Below, in pieces: positions 54,421-63,123 of a DNA stretch of 64,000 nt. This DNA comes from Wenyingzhuangia marina (lineage in GTDB: Bacteria > Bacteroidota > Bacteroidia > Flavobacteriales > Flavobacteriaceae), in assembly GCF_900130035.1 (NCBI RefSeq), contig NZ_FQXQ01000005.1, positions 110,726-174,725 of the forward strand, written 5' to 3'. How positions within the stretch are numbered: the first letter of the stretch is position 1; every line of letters starts with the position of its first letter. Position numbers and translations under genes: made by a program. Under the pieces are notes generated by a model that was given only the letters and a program-made list of their open reading frames with translations, was not told where the DNA came from and did no database searches.

Positions 54421-54472
54421 AGTTAGCAATTAAGTTATCGAAGGACTAAGCCTTAATTCATAACTGCTAACT
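54421..54472 (+). other. Inverted repeat in the rpsK-rpsD spacer
   Basis: AGTTAGCA (54421-54428) and TGCTAACT (54465-54472) are perfect inverted copies. Inside, GTTAT/ATAAC, AATTAAG/CTTAATT and AAGG/CCTT offer alternative stems. T-rich sequence follows, and rpsD begins 17 bases later. It could act as an attenuator or an S4-responsive site. The outer arm shares a 13-base word with the spacer at 24726-24738 (TTAATTGCTAACT), so a dispersed repeat is the alternative. Confidence 0.55.
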
Positions 54473-54488
54473 TTTTAATTTTTTTATT

Positions 54489-55094
54489 ATGGCAAGATAT
54501 AATGGACCTAAAACTAAAATTGCTCGTAAGTTTGGTGAAGCAATTTTTGGTGACGACAAGTCGTTTGAAAAACGTAACTATCCTCCTGGACAACACGGGT
54601 TGGCAAAGAAAAGAGCTAAACGTTCTGAATATTCTTTACAGTTACAAGAAAAACAAAAAGCAAAGTATACTTATGGTATCTTAGAGCGTCAATTCTCTAA
54701 CTTATTCAAGAAAGCACAATCTGCTGGAGGTATTACTGGTGAGGTATTATTACAATTATGTGAGTCTCGTTTAGATAACACAGCGTTCCGTATGGGATTA
54801 GCTAATTCTAGAAGTGGAGCTCGTCAGTTAGTATCTCATAGACATATTACGGTTAACGGAGAAATCGTTAACATTCCTTCTTACCAATTGAAGCCTGGTG
54901 ATGTTGTTGGTGTAAGAGAAAAATCTAAATCACTTTCAGTTATAGAGAACAGTTTAGCTAGTTCTTCTGCTGTTTATGAGTGGTTAACTTGGAATAATGA
55001 TACTAAAACAGGAACTTTTGTTACTGCTCCTGAAAGAATTCAGATTCCAGAAAACATCAAAGAACAATTAATCGTCGAGTTATACTCGAAATAA
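54489..55094 (+). CDS. rpsD: 30S ribosomal protein S4
   Basis: 201 residues with [23 protein letters not shown], and the S4 RNA-binding domain [21 protein letters not shown] with [16 protein letters not shown]4 starts 30S assembly and represses the alpha operon in E. coli. There is no N-terminal zinc cysteine cluster. Confidence 0.99.
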   Translation: MARYNGPKTKIARKFGEAIFGDDKSFEKRNYPPGQHGLAKKRAKRSEYSLQLQEKQKAKYTYGILERQFSNLFKKAQSAGGITGEVLLQLCESRLDNTAFRMGLANSRSGARQLVSHRHITVNGEIVNIPSYQLKPGDVVGVREKSKSLSVIENSLASSSAVYEWLTWNNDTKTGTFVTAPERIQIPENIKEQLIVELYSK

Positions 55095-55114
55095 TAATTA
55101 GACACCAGTTAACT

Positions 55115-56107
55115 ATGGCAATTTTAAATTTTCAGAAACCAGACAAAGTTATCATGATCGAATCTACCGACTTTGAAGGTAAATTCGAGTTCAGACCGTT
55201 AGAGCCAGGTTTTGGTTTAACTGTAGGTAATGCTTTAAGAAGAGTATTATTATCGTCTTTAGAAGGTTTCGCAATTACATCTTTACGCATCGAGGGAGTA
55301 GAACATGAGTTTTCTACTGTACAAGGTGTTGTTGAGGATGTTACTGAAATCATCTTGAACTTAAAACAAGTACGTTTTAAGCAACAGATTGAAGACACAG
55401 ATAAAGAAACTGTTTCGGTATCTGTATCGGGTCAGAATCAAATCACGGCTGGTGATATTCAAAAATTTACTTCAGGTTTTCAAGTTTTAAACCCAGATTT
55501 AGTTATATGTAACTTAGATAGCGCTGTAGCTGTTAGTTTTGATATTACTATTGAGAAAGGTAGAGGATTTGTTCCTGCTGAAGAAAATAAAAAAGTAAAT
55601 GTGCCTTTAGGAACAATTTTTACAGATTCTATTTACACTCCTATAAAGAATGTTAAATATGCTGTAGAAAACTACCGTGTAGAGCAAAAGACTGATTATG
55701 AAAAATTAGTTTTTGACGTTGTTACTGATGGATCTATTAATCCTAAAGATGCATTAACTGAAGCTGCAAAAATTTTAATTCACCACTTTATGTTATTCTC
55801 TGATGAGCGTATCACTTTAGAGGCTGATGAAATTGCAAGAACAGAAACTTATGATGAGGAATCTTTACACATGAGACAGTTATTGAAAACCAAATTGGTT
55901 GATATGGACTTATCTGTAAGAGCCTTAAATTGTTTAAAAGCAGCAGAAGTTGAAACGTTAGGAGATCTAGTATCATTTAACAAAAATGACTTAATGAAAT
56001 TTAGAAACTTTGGTAAAAAATCTTTAACAGAGTTAGACGAATTAGTAAATGTTAAAAATTTACATTTCGGAATGGATTTAAGTAAGTACAAATTAGACAA
56101 AGACTAA
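55115..56107 (+). CDS. rpoA: RNA polymerase alpha subunit
   Basis: 330 residues. The N-terminal dimerisation domain contains [23 protein letters not shown]; the C-terminal domain, after a linker near residue 235, has the DNA- and activator-binding helices ([27 protein letters not shown]). It lies between rpsD and rplQ as in most bacteria. Confidence 0.99.
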   Translation: MAILNFQKPDKVIMIESTDFEGKFEFRPLEPGFGLTVGNALRRVLLSSLEGFAITSLRIEGVEHEFSTVQGVVEDVTEIILNLKQVRFKQQIEDTDKETVSVSVSGQNQITAGDIQKFTSGFQVLNPDLVICNLDSAVAVSFDITIEKGRGFVPAEENKKVNVPLGTIFTDSIYTPIKNVKYAVENYRVEQKTDYEKLVFDVVTDGSINPKDALTEAAKILIHHFMLFSDERITLEADEIARTETYDEESLHMRQLLKTKLVDMDLSVRALNCLKAAEVETLGDLVSFNKNDLMKFRNFGKKSLTELDELVNVKNLHFGMDLSKYKLDKD

Positions 56108-56111
56108 AAAC

Positions 56112-56155
56112 CTTTCATATTTTGCTCCCCAAAAAGGGTAGATGCAAGATGAAAG
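56112..56155 (+). other. Candidate structured RNA element upstream of rplQ
   Basis: In the 63-base rpoA-rplQ gap, CTTTCAT (56112-56118) pairs with ATGAAAG (56149-56155), TTGC (56122-56125) with GCAA (56144-56147), and CCC (56128-56130) with GGG (56136-56138) around AAAAA. Together this is a 44-base stem with internal loops ending 15 bases before the rplQ start. It could be a binding site for L17 or another r-protein. No U-run follows. Confidence 0.5.
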
Positions 56156-56170
56156 CCAAAATCATTCAAA

Positions 56171-56644
56171 ATGAGACACGGAAAGAAATTTAACCACTTA
56201 GGTAGACAAACAGCGCATAGAAATGCAATGTTAGCAAATATGGCTTGTTCTTTAATAGAGCACAAACGTATTAACACTACTGTAGCTAAAGCAAAAGCTT
56301 TACGTATGTACGTGGAGCCAATCATTACAAAATCTAAAGAAGATACTACACATAATCGTAGAACTGTTTTTTCTTACTTGAAAAACAAATATGCTGTTAC
56401 TGAGTTATTCCAACAGATTGCTGTAAAGGTTGCTGATAGACCAGGAGGATATGTTCGTATCATCAAGTTAGGAAACCGTCAAGGAGATAATGCTTCTATG
56501 GCAATGGTTGAATTAGTTGATTTCAACGAAATTTACAATCCAAACGGTGCTAAGAAGAAAAAGAGTACTCGTAGATCTAAGAAAAAAGCTGATGCTCCTC
56601 AAGTTGAAGCAGTTGCTGAATCAAAAGAAACTACTGAAGAGTAA
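56171..56644 (+). CDS. rplQ: 50S ribosomal protein L17
   Basis: 157 residues. The core ([24 protein letters not shown], then [17 protein letters not shown]) is that of L17; the last 40 residues are a lysine/glutamate/alanine-rich tail common in Bacteroidota. It ends the alpha operon and is followed by a strong terminator. Confidence 0.98.
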   Translation: MRHGKKFNHLGRQTAHRNAMLANMACSLIEHKRINTTVAKAKALRMYVEPIITKSKEDTTHNRRTVFSYLKNKYAVTELFQQIAVKVADRPGGYVRIIKLGNRQGDNASMAMVELVDFNEIYNPNGAKKKKSTRRSKKKADAPQVEAVAESKETTEE

Positions 56645-56671
56645 AATGATTTACTTCTAGTAAAATATATA

Positions 56672-56706
56672 AAGGATAAACTATTTAATAGTTTATCCTT
56701 TTTTTA
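56672..56706 (+). terminator. Intrinsic terminator of the ribosomal cluster
   Basis: AAGGATAAACTAT (56672-56684) and ATAGTTTATCCTT (56688-56700) form a perfect 13-pair stem around a 3-base loop, followed by T-rich sequence. Confidence 0.96.
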
Positions 56707-56712
56707 TATTTG
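56705..56712 (+). promoter_or_regulatory. Candidate -7 promoter box (TATATTTG) of carA
   Basis: An exact TAnnTTTG match that starts within the T-run of the rplQ terminator. carA begins 75 bases downstream. No -33 TTTG is seen at the expected distance, where the terminator stem lies. Confidence 0.55.
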
Positions 56713-56787
56713 CAAAAATATTTTTACAAACATTCTTTGTTGAAAGCTTAGGTGAAACACCTCCACCCAACAACAAAAACAACTTTT

Positions 56788-57885
56788 ATGAAGTACAAAG
56801 AATTAAAGAAAGCAATTTTATTATTAGAAGATGGAACTATCTTCGAAGGAAAGTCTGTAGGTATTGAAGGTACTACCATTGGTGAAATATGTTACAATAC
56901 AGGTATGACTGGATATCAAGAAATCTTTACGGATCCATCTTATTTTGGTCAAATTATGGTAACTACCAACGCACATATTGGTAATTATGGAGTAAATGAT
57001 GATGAAGTAGAATCTGATGGAATTAAGATTGCTGGTTTGGTATGTAGAAATTTTAGTTATGAATATTCAAGAGATCGTTCTAATGGTTCTTTAGAAGAAT
57101 ATTTTAAAAAACATGGATTACTTTCTATTACAGATGTTGATACCAGAGCTGTTGTTAGTTATATTAGGAAGCATGGAGCAATGAATGCTATTATTTCTAC
57201 GGAAGTTGATAATATTGATGGTTTAAAAGCTAAGTTAGCTGAAGCTCCAAGTATGAAAGGTTTAGATTTAGCTTCTGTAGTATCAACTAAAGAACCATAT
57301 TTTTATGGTGATGAAAATGCTAAGTATAAAGTATCTGCTTTAGATTTAGGAATTAAAACAAATATTTTAAGAAATTTAGCTAAAAGAGATTGTTATATAA
57401 AAGTTTTCCCATGTACAGCTTCTTTTGAAGATATGGCAGCTTTTAATCCAGATGGTTATTTCTTGTCTAACGGACCTGGAGATCCAGAACCATTAAAAGG
57501 TGTTCAAGAGCTTGCTAAAACCATTATTGTTAAGGACTTACCTTTATTTGGAATTTGTTTAGGACACCAAATTATTGCCTTATCTCAAGGAATCTCTACT
57601 TATAAAATGCACAACGGGCATAGAGGTATCAATCATCCAATAAAAAACTTAATTTCTGGTAAAGGAGAAATTACTTCTCAAAACCATGGATTTGTTGTTA
57701 AAAGAGATGATGTTGAGGCAAGTGATAATGTTGAAATTACACATGTTCATTTAAATGATAATACTGTTGCAGGTATTAGAGTAAAAAACAAAAATACTTT
57801 TTCTGTACAATATCACCCAGAGGCAGGACCAGGGCCTAACGATGCAACTTACTTATTTGATCAGTTTGTTGAAAACATGAAATAA
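56788..57885 (+). CDS. carA: Carbamoyl phosphate synthase small (glutaminase) subunit
   Basis: CarA releases ammonia from glutamine for carbamoyl phosphate synthesis by CarB, feeding arginine and pyrimidine pathways. I choose the ATG at 56788 (365 residues, MKYKELKKAILLLEDGT); a GTG at 56752 would add 12 residues not expected in the family. The N-terminal CarA-specific domain is followed by the class I glutaminase with C257 (FGICLGHQ) and H343-x-E345 (YHPEAGPGPND). carB is not adjacent; it must be elsewhere. Confidence 0.97.
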   Translation: MKYKELKKAILLLEDGTIFEGKSVGIEGTTIGEICYNTGMTGYQEIFTDPSYFGQIMVTTNAHIGNYGVNDDEVESDGIKIAGLVCRNFSYEYSRDRSNGSLEEYFKKHGLLSITDVDTRAVVSYIRKHGAMNAIISTEVDNIDGLKAKLAEAPSMKGLDLASVVSTKEPYFYGDENAKYKVSALDLGIKTNILRNLAKRDCYIKVFPCTASFEDMAAFNPDGYFLSNGPGDPEPLKGVQELAKTIIVKDLPLFGICLGHQIIALSQGISTYKMHNGHRGINHPIKNLISGKGEITSQNHGFVVKRDDVEASDNVEITHVHLNDNTVAGIRVKNKNTFSVQYHPEAGPGPNDATYLFDQFVENMK

Positions 57886-57900
57886 GATTAAAATTTAAAT

Positions 57901-57932
57901 AAAAAAGCCATTTCGAAAGAAATGGCTTTTTT
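57901..57932. terminator. Bidirectional intrinsic terminator
   Basis: AAAAAAGCCATTTC (57901-57914) and GAAATGGCTTTTTT (57919-57932) pair around a GAAA loop. It serves carA and the convergent thioesterase gene. Confidence 0.96.
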
Positions 57933-57934
57933 AT

Positions 57935-58492
57935 TTAATCTAATAAAGAAGGATCTATATAAACATTATAGTCTTTTAGTTCTTCTAAGTGCTCTTTATA
58001 ATTAAAAGCAGCTTTACTAAAAGCTTGCCTTCTTAGTTTATTGGTTTCAAGTCTACTTTTAGATCTTATAAAACGCCTTACATCTTCAGAATTTCTTAGT
58101 TTAAGTTTTGGTACAGTTACATTTTCTCCACTAGAAGTTTTAGCTACCATTACAAAATAAGAAGAATTACAATGTTTTTTTACTCCTGTTTGAATGTTTT
58201 CAGAAACAACTCTAATTCCTACAGTCATTGATGTTTTACCAACATAATTGACTCTTGCTTTTAAGGTTAAAAATTCACCTACTTCTACAGGATTTAAAAA
58301 GTTAACTGTATTTACTGAAGCGGTTACACAATAAGCTCCTGAATATTTTGAAGCACAAGCAAATGCTATTTGATCCATTAAATTTAAAATGTAACCTCCG
58401 TGAATTTTTCCGCTGAAATTAGAGTTTAGAGGTTTCATTAATTCTGTGATTTCAACAGCTGAGTCTTGTGGGCTTTTAATAATTGTATCCAT
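57935..58492 (-). CDS. Acyl-CoA thioesterase (hotdog fold)
   Basis: A 185-residue hotdog-fold thioesterase of the YciA/BACH type. It shows the conserved NFSGKIHGGYILNLMDQIAFACASKYSG block with the helix and catalytic aspartate region, then VNFLNPVEVGEFLTLKARVNYVGKTSMTVGI. It would hydrolyse acyl-CoA esters in the cytoplasm; chain-length preference is unknown. The last 55 residues are a charged helical extension. Confidence 0.9.
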   Translation of the reverse strand: MDTIIKSPQDSAVEITELMKPLNSNFSGKIHGGYILNLMDQIAFACASKYSGAYCVTASVNTVNFLNPVEVGEFLTLKARVNYVGKTSMTVGIRVVSENIQTGVKKHCNSSYFVMVAKTSSGENVTVPKLKLRNSEDVRRFIRSKSRLETNKLRRQAFSKAAFNYKEHLEELKDYNVYIDPSLLD

Positions 58493-58513
58493 GTGGTAAA
58501 CATTTTATCAATA

Positions 58514-58521
58514 CAAATATA
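58514..58521 (-). promoter_or_regulatory. Candidate -7 promoter box (TATATTTG) of the thioesterase gene
   Basis: An exact TAnnTTTG match on the - strand, 21 bases before the start. The remaining gap to mazG (58522-58638) shows nothing else. Confidence 0.45.
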
Positions 58522-58638
58522 CGTAATTATATAAGTATTATTACTTAGTTTTTTTGATTGTTAATTTATAATATAATTTGAGATGGAGTTCACTTTTTAC
58601 TTTTATTAGATGAACTATATTTTTAGAATAGATAAGGA

Positions 58639-59418
58639 TTAATCAAACTTTTTTGCTTGTTCCCAATAAACATCCATTTCTTCTAAACTAAGATCTGTTA
58701 GTTTAATTCCTTTTTTCATGGTATTGTTTTCTAAATACTCAAAACGTTTTTTAAACTTTAAATTAGTACGTTCTAAAGCATTTTCAGGATTTACACCAAT
58801 TAATCTAGCATAATTCACCATAGAAAATAAAACATCACCAAATTCGGCTTCTATACGCTTTTTATTACCTTTTATAATTTCTTCATTTAATTCTGATAAT
58901 TCTTCTTGAACTTTTTCCCAAACTTGTTCCGGATGCTCCCAATCAAAACCAACGGCTGAAACTTTTTCTTGAATTCTATTAGCTTTTACCAAAGCAGGTA
59001 AAGAGTTTGGAACTCCTTGTAAAAGAGATATGTTTCCTTTTTCTTTTAATTTTAATTCTTCCCAGTTTTTTTTAACATCTTCTTCGTTTTCCACATTTAC
59101 ATCACCATAAATGTGTGGATGCCTGTGAATTAGTTTTTCTGAAATAGCAGTGGCCACATCTCCAATGTCAAAACTATTAGTTTCGCTACCAATTTTAGCA
59201 TAGAAAGTAATATGTAATAGTAAATCTCCTAGTTCTTTTTTTATTTCATTTAAATCGTTGGCAAGAATGGCATCAGCAAGTTCATAAGTCTCTTCAATGG
59301 TTAGGTGTCTAAGAGATTCCAAGGTTTGTTTTTTATCCCAAGGGCATTGTTCTCTTAGTTCATCCATAATGGTTAACAAACGATCTATGGCAGCTAATTG
59401 TTCTTTTCTTGTATTCAT
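58639..59418 (-). CDS. mazG: Nucleoside triphosphate pyrophosphohydrolase MazG
   Basis: A 259-residue all-helical enzyme that cleaves NTPs to NMP and pyrophosphate, removing damaged or excess nucleotides. The first MazG domain has CPWDKKQTLESLRHLTIEETYELADAI with the metal-binding EExxE and later ELGDLLLHI; a second copy follows (ELSELNEEI, EFGDVLFSMVNYAR). This is the two-domain form. It has its own promoter and stands between DUF5606 and the thioesterase gene. Confidence 0.94.
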   Translation of the reverse strand: MNTRKEQLAAIDRLLTIMDELREQCPWDKKQTLESLRHLTIEETYELADAILANDLNEIKKELGDLLLHITFYAKIGSETNSFDIGDVATAISEKLIHRHPHIYGDVNVENEEDVKKNWEELKLKEKGNISLLQGVPNSLPALVKANRIQEKVSAVGFDWEHPEQVWEKVQEELSELNEEIIKGNKKRIEAEFGDVLFSMVNYARLIGVNPENALERTNLKFKKRFEYLENNTMKKGIKLTDLSLEEMDVYWEQAKKFD

Positions 59419-59441
59419 TTTTTTTAGATTGTGTGGGATGT

Positions 59442-59471
59442 CAAAGGTAAAAAGTAGAAGATATATACAAA
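59442..59471 (-). promoter_or_regulatory. Promoter of mazG
   Basis: On the - strand TTTG (59468-59471) and TACCTTTG (59442-59449) lie 18 bases apart, close to the Bacteroidota consensus. The -7 box is 23 bases ahead of the start. Confidence 0.7.
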
Positions 59472-59480
59472 GGAATAAAT

Positions 59481-59516
59481 AAAAAAGCTGCTAACATAAA
59501 AGTTAGCAGCTTTTTT
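59481..59516 (-). terminator. Intrinsic terminator after the def-DUF5606 pair
   Basis: GCTGCTAAC (59487-59495) and GTTAGCAGC (59502-59510) pair around six bases with A- and T-runs on both sides. On the - strand it ends the DUF5606 gene and lies just before the mazG promoter. Confidence 0.95.
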
Positions 59517-59536
59517 ATAATACAAACAATTGTTTG

Positions 59537-59968
59537 TTATGCTTGGTTTTGAGCTTCTTCCATTTTCTTTAAATCTTCTTTAATGCTTTCAAAGTCAAAC
59601 TCAGCATTTACTAAAATGTTGTACCATTGTACTACTTTTTTGATGTTTGAAACATATACACGCTCTTCATCATACTCTGGTAACACTTCGCTAAATAAAG
59701 CTGTTAATTCGTTGTTTGGAGCTTTGTGACTTAACCCTTCTTTTCCTTCAAATTTATCGTGAATAGATAGAAACACTTGTCCTAAAGGAATTTCAGTTTC
59801 GTATGTATAAATACCAATATCGCTTAAAACACTTACATTTTGAGTGTTTTTTACAGGAGATTTTTTTCCATCTAACAAACTAGTAGTAATAAAACCACCT
59901 TTGGTTTGTCCTAAAATTTCATATAATCCTGGCTTCCCTGCTATTGCAATTACTTTTGTTAAACTCAT
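59537..59968 (-). CDS. DUF5606 domain-containing protein
   Basis: A 143-residue protein of the DUF5606 family of Bacteroidota. It starts MSLTKVIAIAGKPGLYEILG, an SH3-like or small beta-barrel region, followed by a helical C-terminal half (VKNIQ-like VSNIKKVVQWYNIL, then IKEDLKKMEEAQ). Function unknown. It follows def after 17 bases, a pairing I recall as conserved in this class, which hints at a role near translation or protein maturation. Confidence 0.85.
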   Translation of the reverse strand: MSLTKVIAIAGKPGLYEILGQTKGGFITTSLLDGKKSPVKNTQNVSVLSDIGIYTYETEIPLGQVFLSIHDKFEGKEGLSHKAPNNELTALFSEVLPEYDEERVYVSNIKKVVQWYNILVNAEFDFESIKEDLKKMEEAQNQA

Positions 59969-59985
59969 TTCTATTTGTTTTTTTG

Positions 59986-60573
59986 TTATTTTCTCTTTGC
60001 GTTGAAATGACGCATTCTATAGTCTGCTCTAATTTTTCCTTTAGAAATATTTTCTAATTTCTTTTTAAGTAGCCTCTTTTTTAAAGAAGATACTTTATCG
60101 GTAAACAAGACTCCTTCAATATGATCGTACTCATGTTGAAAAACTCTCGCTGCCAATCCGCTGTAAGTAGCTTTGTGGGTTTCAAAATTTTCATCTTGAT
60201 AAGTCACATGGATGGTTTCGTTTCTCCAAATTTCTTCTCTAATTTCAGGAATACTTAGACAACCTTCTTCAAAAGCCCATTCATCTCCTTCTTCAGATTC
60301 TATCTTAGCATTGATAAATACTTTTCTAAAGTTTTTTAAAACGTCCTTTTCAGCTTCTTCTAAATCTTCATCTTCAGCAAAAGGAGTTGCATCAATCACA
60401 AATAAACGGATTGATTTCCCTATTTGTGGAGCTGCCAACCCAACACCATTTGCATTTTCCATGGTTTCCCACATATTGGCAATTAAGGTATTTAATTCAG
60501 GATAGTCCTTATCTATTTCTTTACCTACTTTTCTTAAGACTGGGTCTCCATAGGCTACAATCGGTAATATCAT
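59986..60573 (-). CDS. def: Peptide deformylase
   Basis: Removes the formyl group from the N-terminal methionine of new proteins. The 195-residue enzyme has all three motifs: GVGLAAPQ (43-50), EGCLSIP (103-109, metal ligand C105) and HEYDH (H147, E148, H151). It has an acidic insert near residues 67-77, common in Bacteroidota. First gene of a unit with DUF5606. Confidence 0.97.
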   Translation of the reverse strand: MILPIVAYGDPVLRKVGKEIDKDYPELNTLIANMWETMENANGVGLAAPQIGKSIRLFVIDATPFAEDEDLEEAEKDVLKNFRKVFINAKIESEEGDEWAFEEGCLSIPEIREEIWRNETIHVTYQDENFETHKATYSGLAARVFQHEYDHIEGVLFTDKVSSLKKRLLKKKLENISKGKIRADYRMRHFNAKRK

Positions 60574-60596
60574 ATCAGTACGCTAAAATTCGATTG

Positions 60597-60604
60597 CAAA
60601 AGTA
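60597..60604 (-). promoter_or_regulatory. Candidate -7 promoter box (TACTTTTG) of def
   Basis: An exact TAnnTTTG match on the - strand, 23 bases before the start. No -33 box is recognised. Confidence 0.5.
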
Positions 60605-60639
60605 CAAAGAATAGCTTTATACTTTGGTATAACAGCAAT

Positions 60640-60668
60640 AAAAAAGCCAAAGTGTTCATTACTTTGGC
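60640..60668 (-). terminator. Intrinsic terminator of the rfb operon
   Basis: GCCAAAGT (60646-60653) and ACTTTGGC (60661-60668) pair around seven bases; on the - strand a six-base T-run follows. It ends the dTDP-rhamnose operon. Confidence 0.9.
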
Positions 60669-60692
60669 TTTAGAGAATCCTTAAAATTTATT

Positions 60693-61700
60693 TTAATGAT
60701 ATTTTTTTAAATACCATTGAATGGTTTTTACAATTCCCGATTCAAAATTTTCATCAGCCTTCCAACCTAACTCTGTTTCAATTTTTGTAGCATCAATGGC
60801 ATAACGTCTGTCATGTCCAGCTCTGTCTTCTACATAGTTGATTAAATCTTTATAGCTGTTTTTTTGGGGTTTTAATTCATCTAGAATTTCACAAATTTTA
60901 TTGGCGATGTAATTGTTGTTTCTTTCATTTCTTCCTCCAATATTGTAAACTTCTCCAGATCTTCCTTTGTGATAAGCCAAATCAATTCCTTTACAATGGT
61001 CTAACACATACAACCAATCTCTGATGTTTTTTCCATCTCCATAAATAGGAATTGCTTCTCCATTAATAGCTTTTCTAATTACGGTTGGAATTAGTTTTTC
61101 ATCGTGCTGTTGCGGACCGTAGTTGTTAGAACAATTGGTAATAACGGTGTTCATTCCATAAGTATGATGATAACTTCTTACCAACATATCGCTACTTGCT
61201 TTAGAGGCACTGTAAGGTGAATTTGGAGCATAAGGTGTTGTTTCTGTAAACAAACCAGTTTCTCCTAAAGTTCCATAAACTTCATCGGTAGAAACATGTA
61301 AAAACCTACAGTTTTCAAATCCTTTTTTATAGGTAAAGGGCTTTTCCATCCAATATTTATAAGCAACATCAAGCAACGTAAAAGTTCCGTTTACATTGGT
61401 TTCTATAAAGACTCCAGGATTAGAAATAGAATTGTCAACATGAGATTCCGCTGCAAAATGTAAGACTCCTTCAATATTATATTCTGAAAAAATATTTTCA
61501 ATTAATTTTCTATCACAAATATCCCCTTTGATAAAAGTATGTCTTTCATGATTTTCAACATCTTTTAAATTCTCTAAACTCCCCGCATATGTTAACTTAT
61601 CTAAACTGATTAAGTGATAATCTGGGTGATTTTCTATAAAATGATAGATGAAATTAGAACCGATAAATCCGGCAGTTCCTGTGACTAATATATTTTTCAT
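60693..61700 (-). CDS. rfbB: dTDP-glucose 4,6-dehydratase
   Basis: Second step of dTDP-L-rhamnose synthesis: conversion of dTDP-glucose to the 4-keto-6-deoxy sugar with tightly bound NAD. The 335-residue short-chain dehydrogenase-type enzyme has GTAGFIGSNF at its N-terminus, STDEVYG with the catalytic D-E pair, and YSASKAS with the Y-x3-K pair. Last gene of the operon, with no gap to rfbD (stop and start adjoin). Confidence 0.96.
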   Translation of the reverse strand: MKNILVTGTAGFIGSNFIYHFIENHPDYHLISLDKLTYAGSLENLKDVENHERHTFIKGDICDRKLIENIFSEYNIEGVLHFAAESHVDNSISNPGVFIETNVNGTFTLLDVAYKYWMEKPFTYKKGFENCRFLHVSTDEVYGTLGETGLFTETTPYAPNSPYSASKASSDMLVRSYHHTYGMNTVITNCSNNYGPQQHDEKLIPTVIRKAINGEAIPIYGDGKNIRDWLYVLDHCKGIDLAYHKGRSGEVYNIGGRNERNNNYIANKICEILDELKPQKNSYKDLINYVEDRAGHDRRYAIDATKIETELGWKADENFESGIVKTIQWYLKKYH

Positions 61701-62558
61701 TTATAATTTCTTTAAACAGTTAGACAAAGATGTTTTCCAATGTGGAATTTCAATATCAAATGTGTTTTTAATTTTTGATTTGTTCATCACACTATATGAT
61801 GGTCTTTCTGCTGCTGTTGGATAATCTTTGGTTTCTATGGGCAACACTTTACAATTTGTGTTGGTTTGATGGAAGATTTCAAAAGCAAAATCGTACCAAG
61901 AACAAATTCCTTCGTTTGAGTAATGATATACTTCAACTTGATCATTATTTACTTTTGGCAGTATCTCCAAAATGGTTTTTGCCAAATCATAAGCATACGT
62001 AGGACTTCCCACTTGATCTGCAATAATGGTTAACAGCTCTCTGGTTTCGGCCAACTTTAACATGGTTTTTACAAAGTTATTTCCGTAAGTAGAGTATACC
62101 CAAGAAGTTCTAATAATAATAGAATGTTTTGGGTTGATGTCTATCATGGCTTGTTCTCCTAATAATTTTGTTTTTCCATAAACATTGATAGGATCGGTTA
62201 AATCATTTTCTTTAAAAGGAACATGATTTTTTCCGTTAAACACATAATCTGTAGAAGTATGAATGAACTTGATATTTAATTCTTTCGCAACTGTACTTAG
62301 GTTGATGGTCGCGATATGATTTACGGCATCACAAATACCTGTTTGTTCTTCCGCTTTGTCAACAGCGGTGTACGCAGCACAATTGATGATCGTTTTAATT
62401 TGATTGGTACTGCAAAACTCACGTACTTTTTCTAAATTGGTGATGTCCAACTCTGCTACATCCGTGAAAAAGAATTCATATTGTGAGTAATCTTTAGAAA
62501 GATGTTGAATTTCAGATCCTAATTGACCACTTGCTCCAGTGACTAAAATATTATTCAT
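61701..62558 (-). CDS. rfbD: dTDP-4-dehydrorhamnose reductase
   Basis: Last step of dTDP-L-rhamnose synthesis, an NAD(P)H-dependent reduction. From the ATG at 62558 the product is 285 residues, MNNILVTGASGQLGSE, with the Rossmann motif at once; a TTG at 62579 would add seven residues without a family match. STDYVFNG and YGKTKLLGE carry the catalytic residues. It overlaps rfbC by eight bases. Confidence 0.95.
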   Translation of the reverse strand: MNNILVTGASGQLGSEIQHLSKDYSQYEFFFTDVAELDITNLEKVREFCSTNQIKTIINCAAYTAVDKAEEQTGICDAVNHIATINLSTVAKELNIKFIHTSTDYVFNGKNHVPFKENDLTDPINVYGKTKLLGEQAMIDINPKHSIIIRTSWVYSTYGNNFVKTMLKLAETRELLTIIADQVGSPTYAYDLAKTILEILPKVNNDQVEVYHYSNEGICSWYDFAFEIFHQTNTNCKVLPIETKDYPTAAERPSYSVMNKSKIKNTFDIEIPHWKTSLSNCLKKL

Positions 62559-63123
62559 AATAGTTGATGTTATAATCAAACAAATCAGCGTTTCCTATGG
62601 TCGGGTTTTTAGTGTCTTTATCAGATAAAATCAATGCTGATTTTTCTAATCCCCAATCTATATTTAAAGTAGGATCATCAAAAGCCAATCCTCTTTCATT
62701 TTCAAAACTATAAAGATTATCTACTTTATAACTAAAAATAGCAGTATCACTCAATACCACAAACCCGTGAGCAAATCCTTTAGGAACCAATAATTGTTTT
62801 TTATTGTCAGCAGACAATTCTACCGCCACATGTTGTCCAAAAGTAGGAGAACCTTTTCTAATATCTACTGCCACATCAATCACCTCACCTTGAATCACTC
62901 TCACCAATTTTGTTTGAGCAAATGTTCCCATTTGGTAATGTAATCCTCTTAAGACTCCTTTTGTAGAAGAAGACTCATTATCTTGACAAAAATTAATTTT
63001 ATACCCTAAGAATTCAGTTAAGGTATCTTCTTTAAAAGATTCCATAAAATAACCTCTGTGATCCCCAAACACTTTGGGTTCACAAATAATAACATCTGGA
63101 ATTTCGGTACGTGTATATTTCAT
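62551..63123 (-). CDS. rfbC: dTDP-4-dehydrorhamnose 3,5-epimerase
   Basis: A 190-residue cupin-type epimerase acting on the third intermediate of dTDP-L-rhamnose synthesis. It shows VFGDHRGYFMESFKEDTL, the catalytic histidine block LRGLHYQMG, and VPKGFAHGFVVLSD. It adjoins rfbA and overlaps rfbD by eight bases, so the genes are tightly coupled. Confidence 0.96.
   Translation of the reverse strand: MKYTRTEIPDVIICEPKVFGDHRGYFMESFKEDTLTEFLGYKINFCQDNESSSTKGVLRGLHYQMGTFAQTKLVRVIQGEVIDVAVDIRKGSPTFGQHVAVELSADNKKQLLVPKGFAHGFVVLSDTAIFSYKVDNLYSFENERGLAFDDPTLNIDWGLEKSALILSDKDTKNPTIGNADLFDYNINYYE

Noticed and set aside
56752..56787. GTG start for carA
   Set aside because: The added 12 residues lack resemblance to CarA, and the ATG at 56788 gives the usual length and N-terminus.
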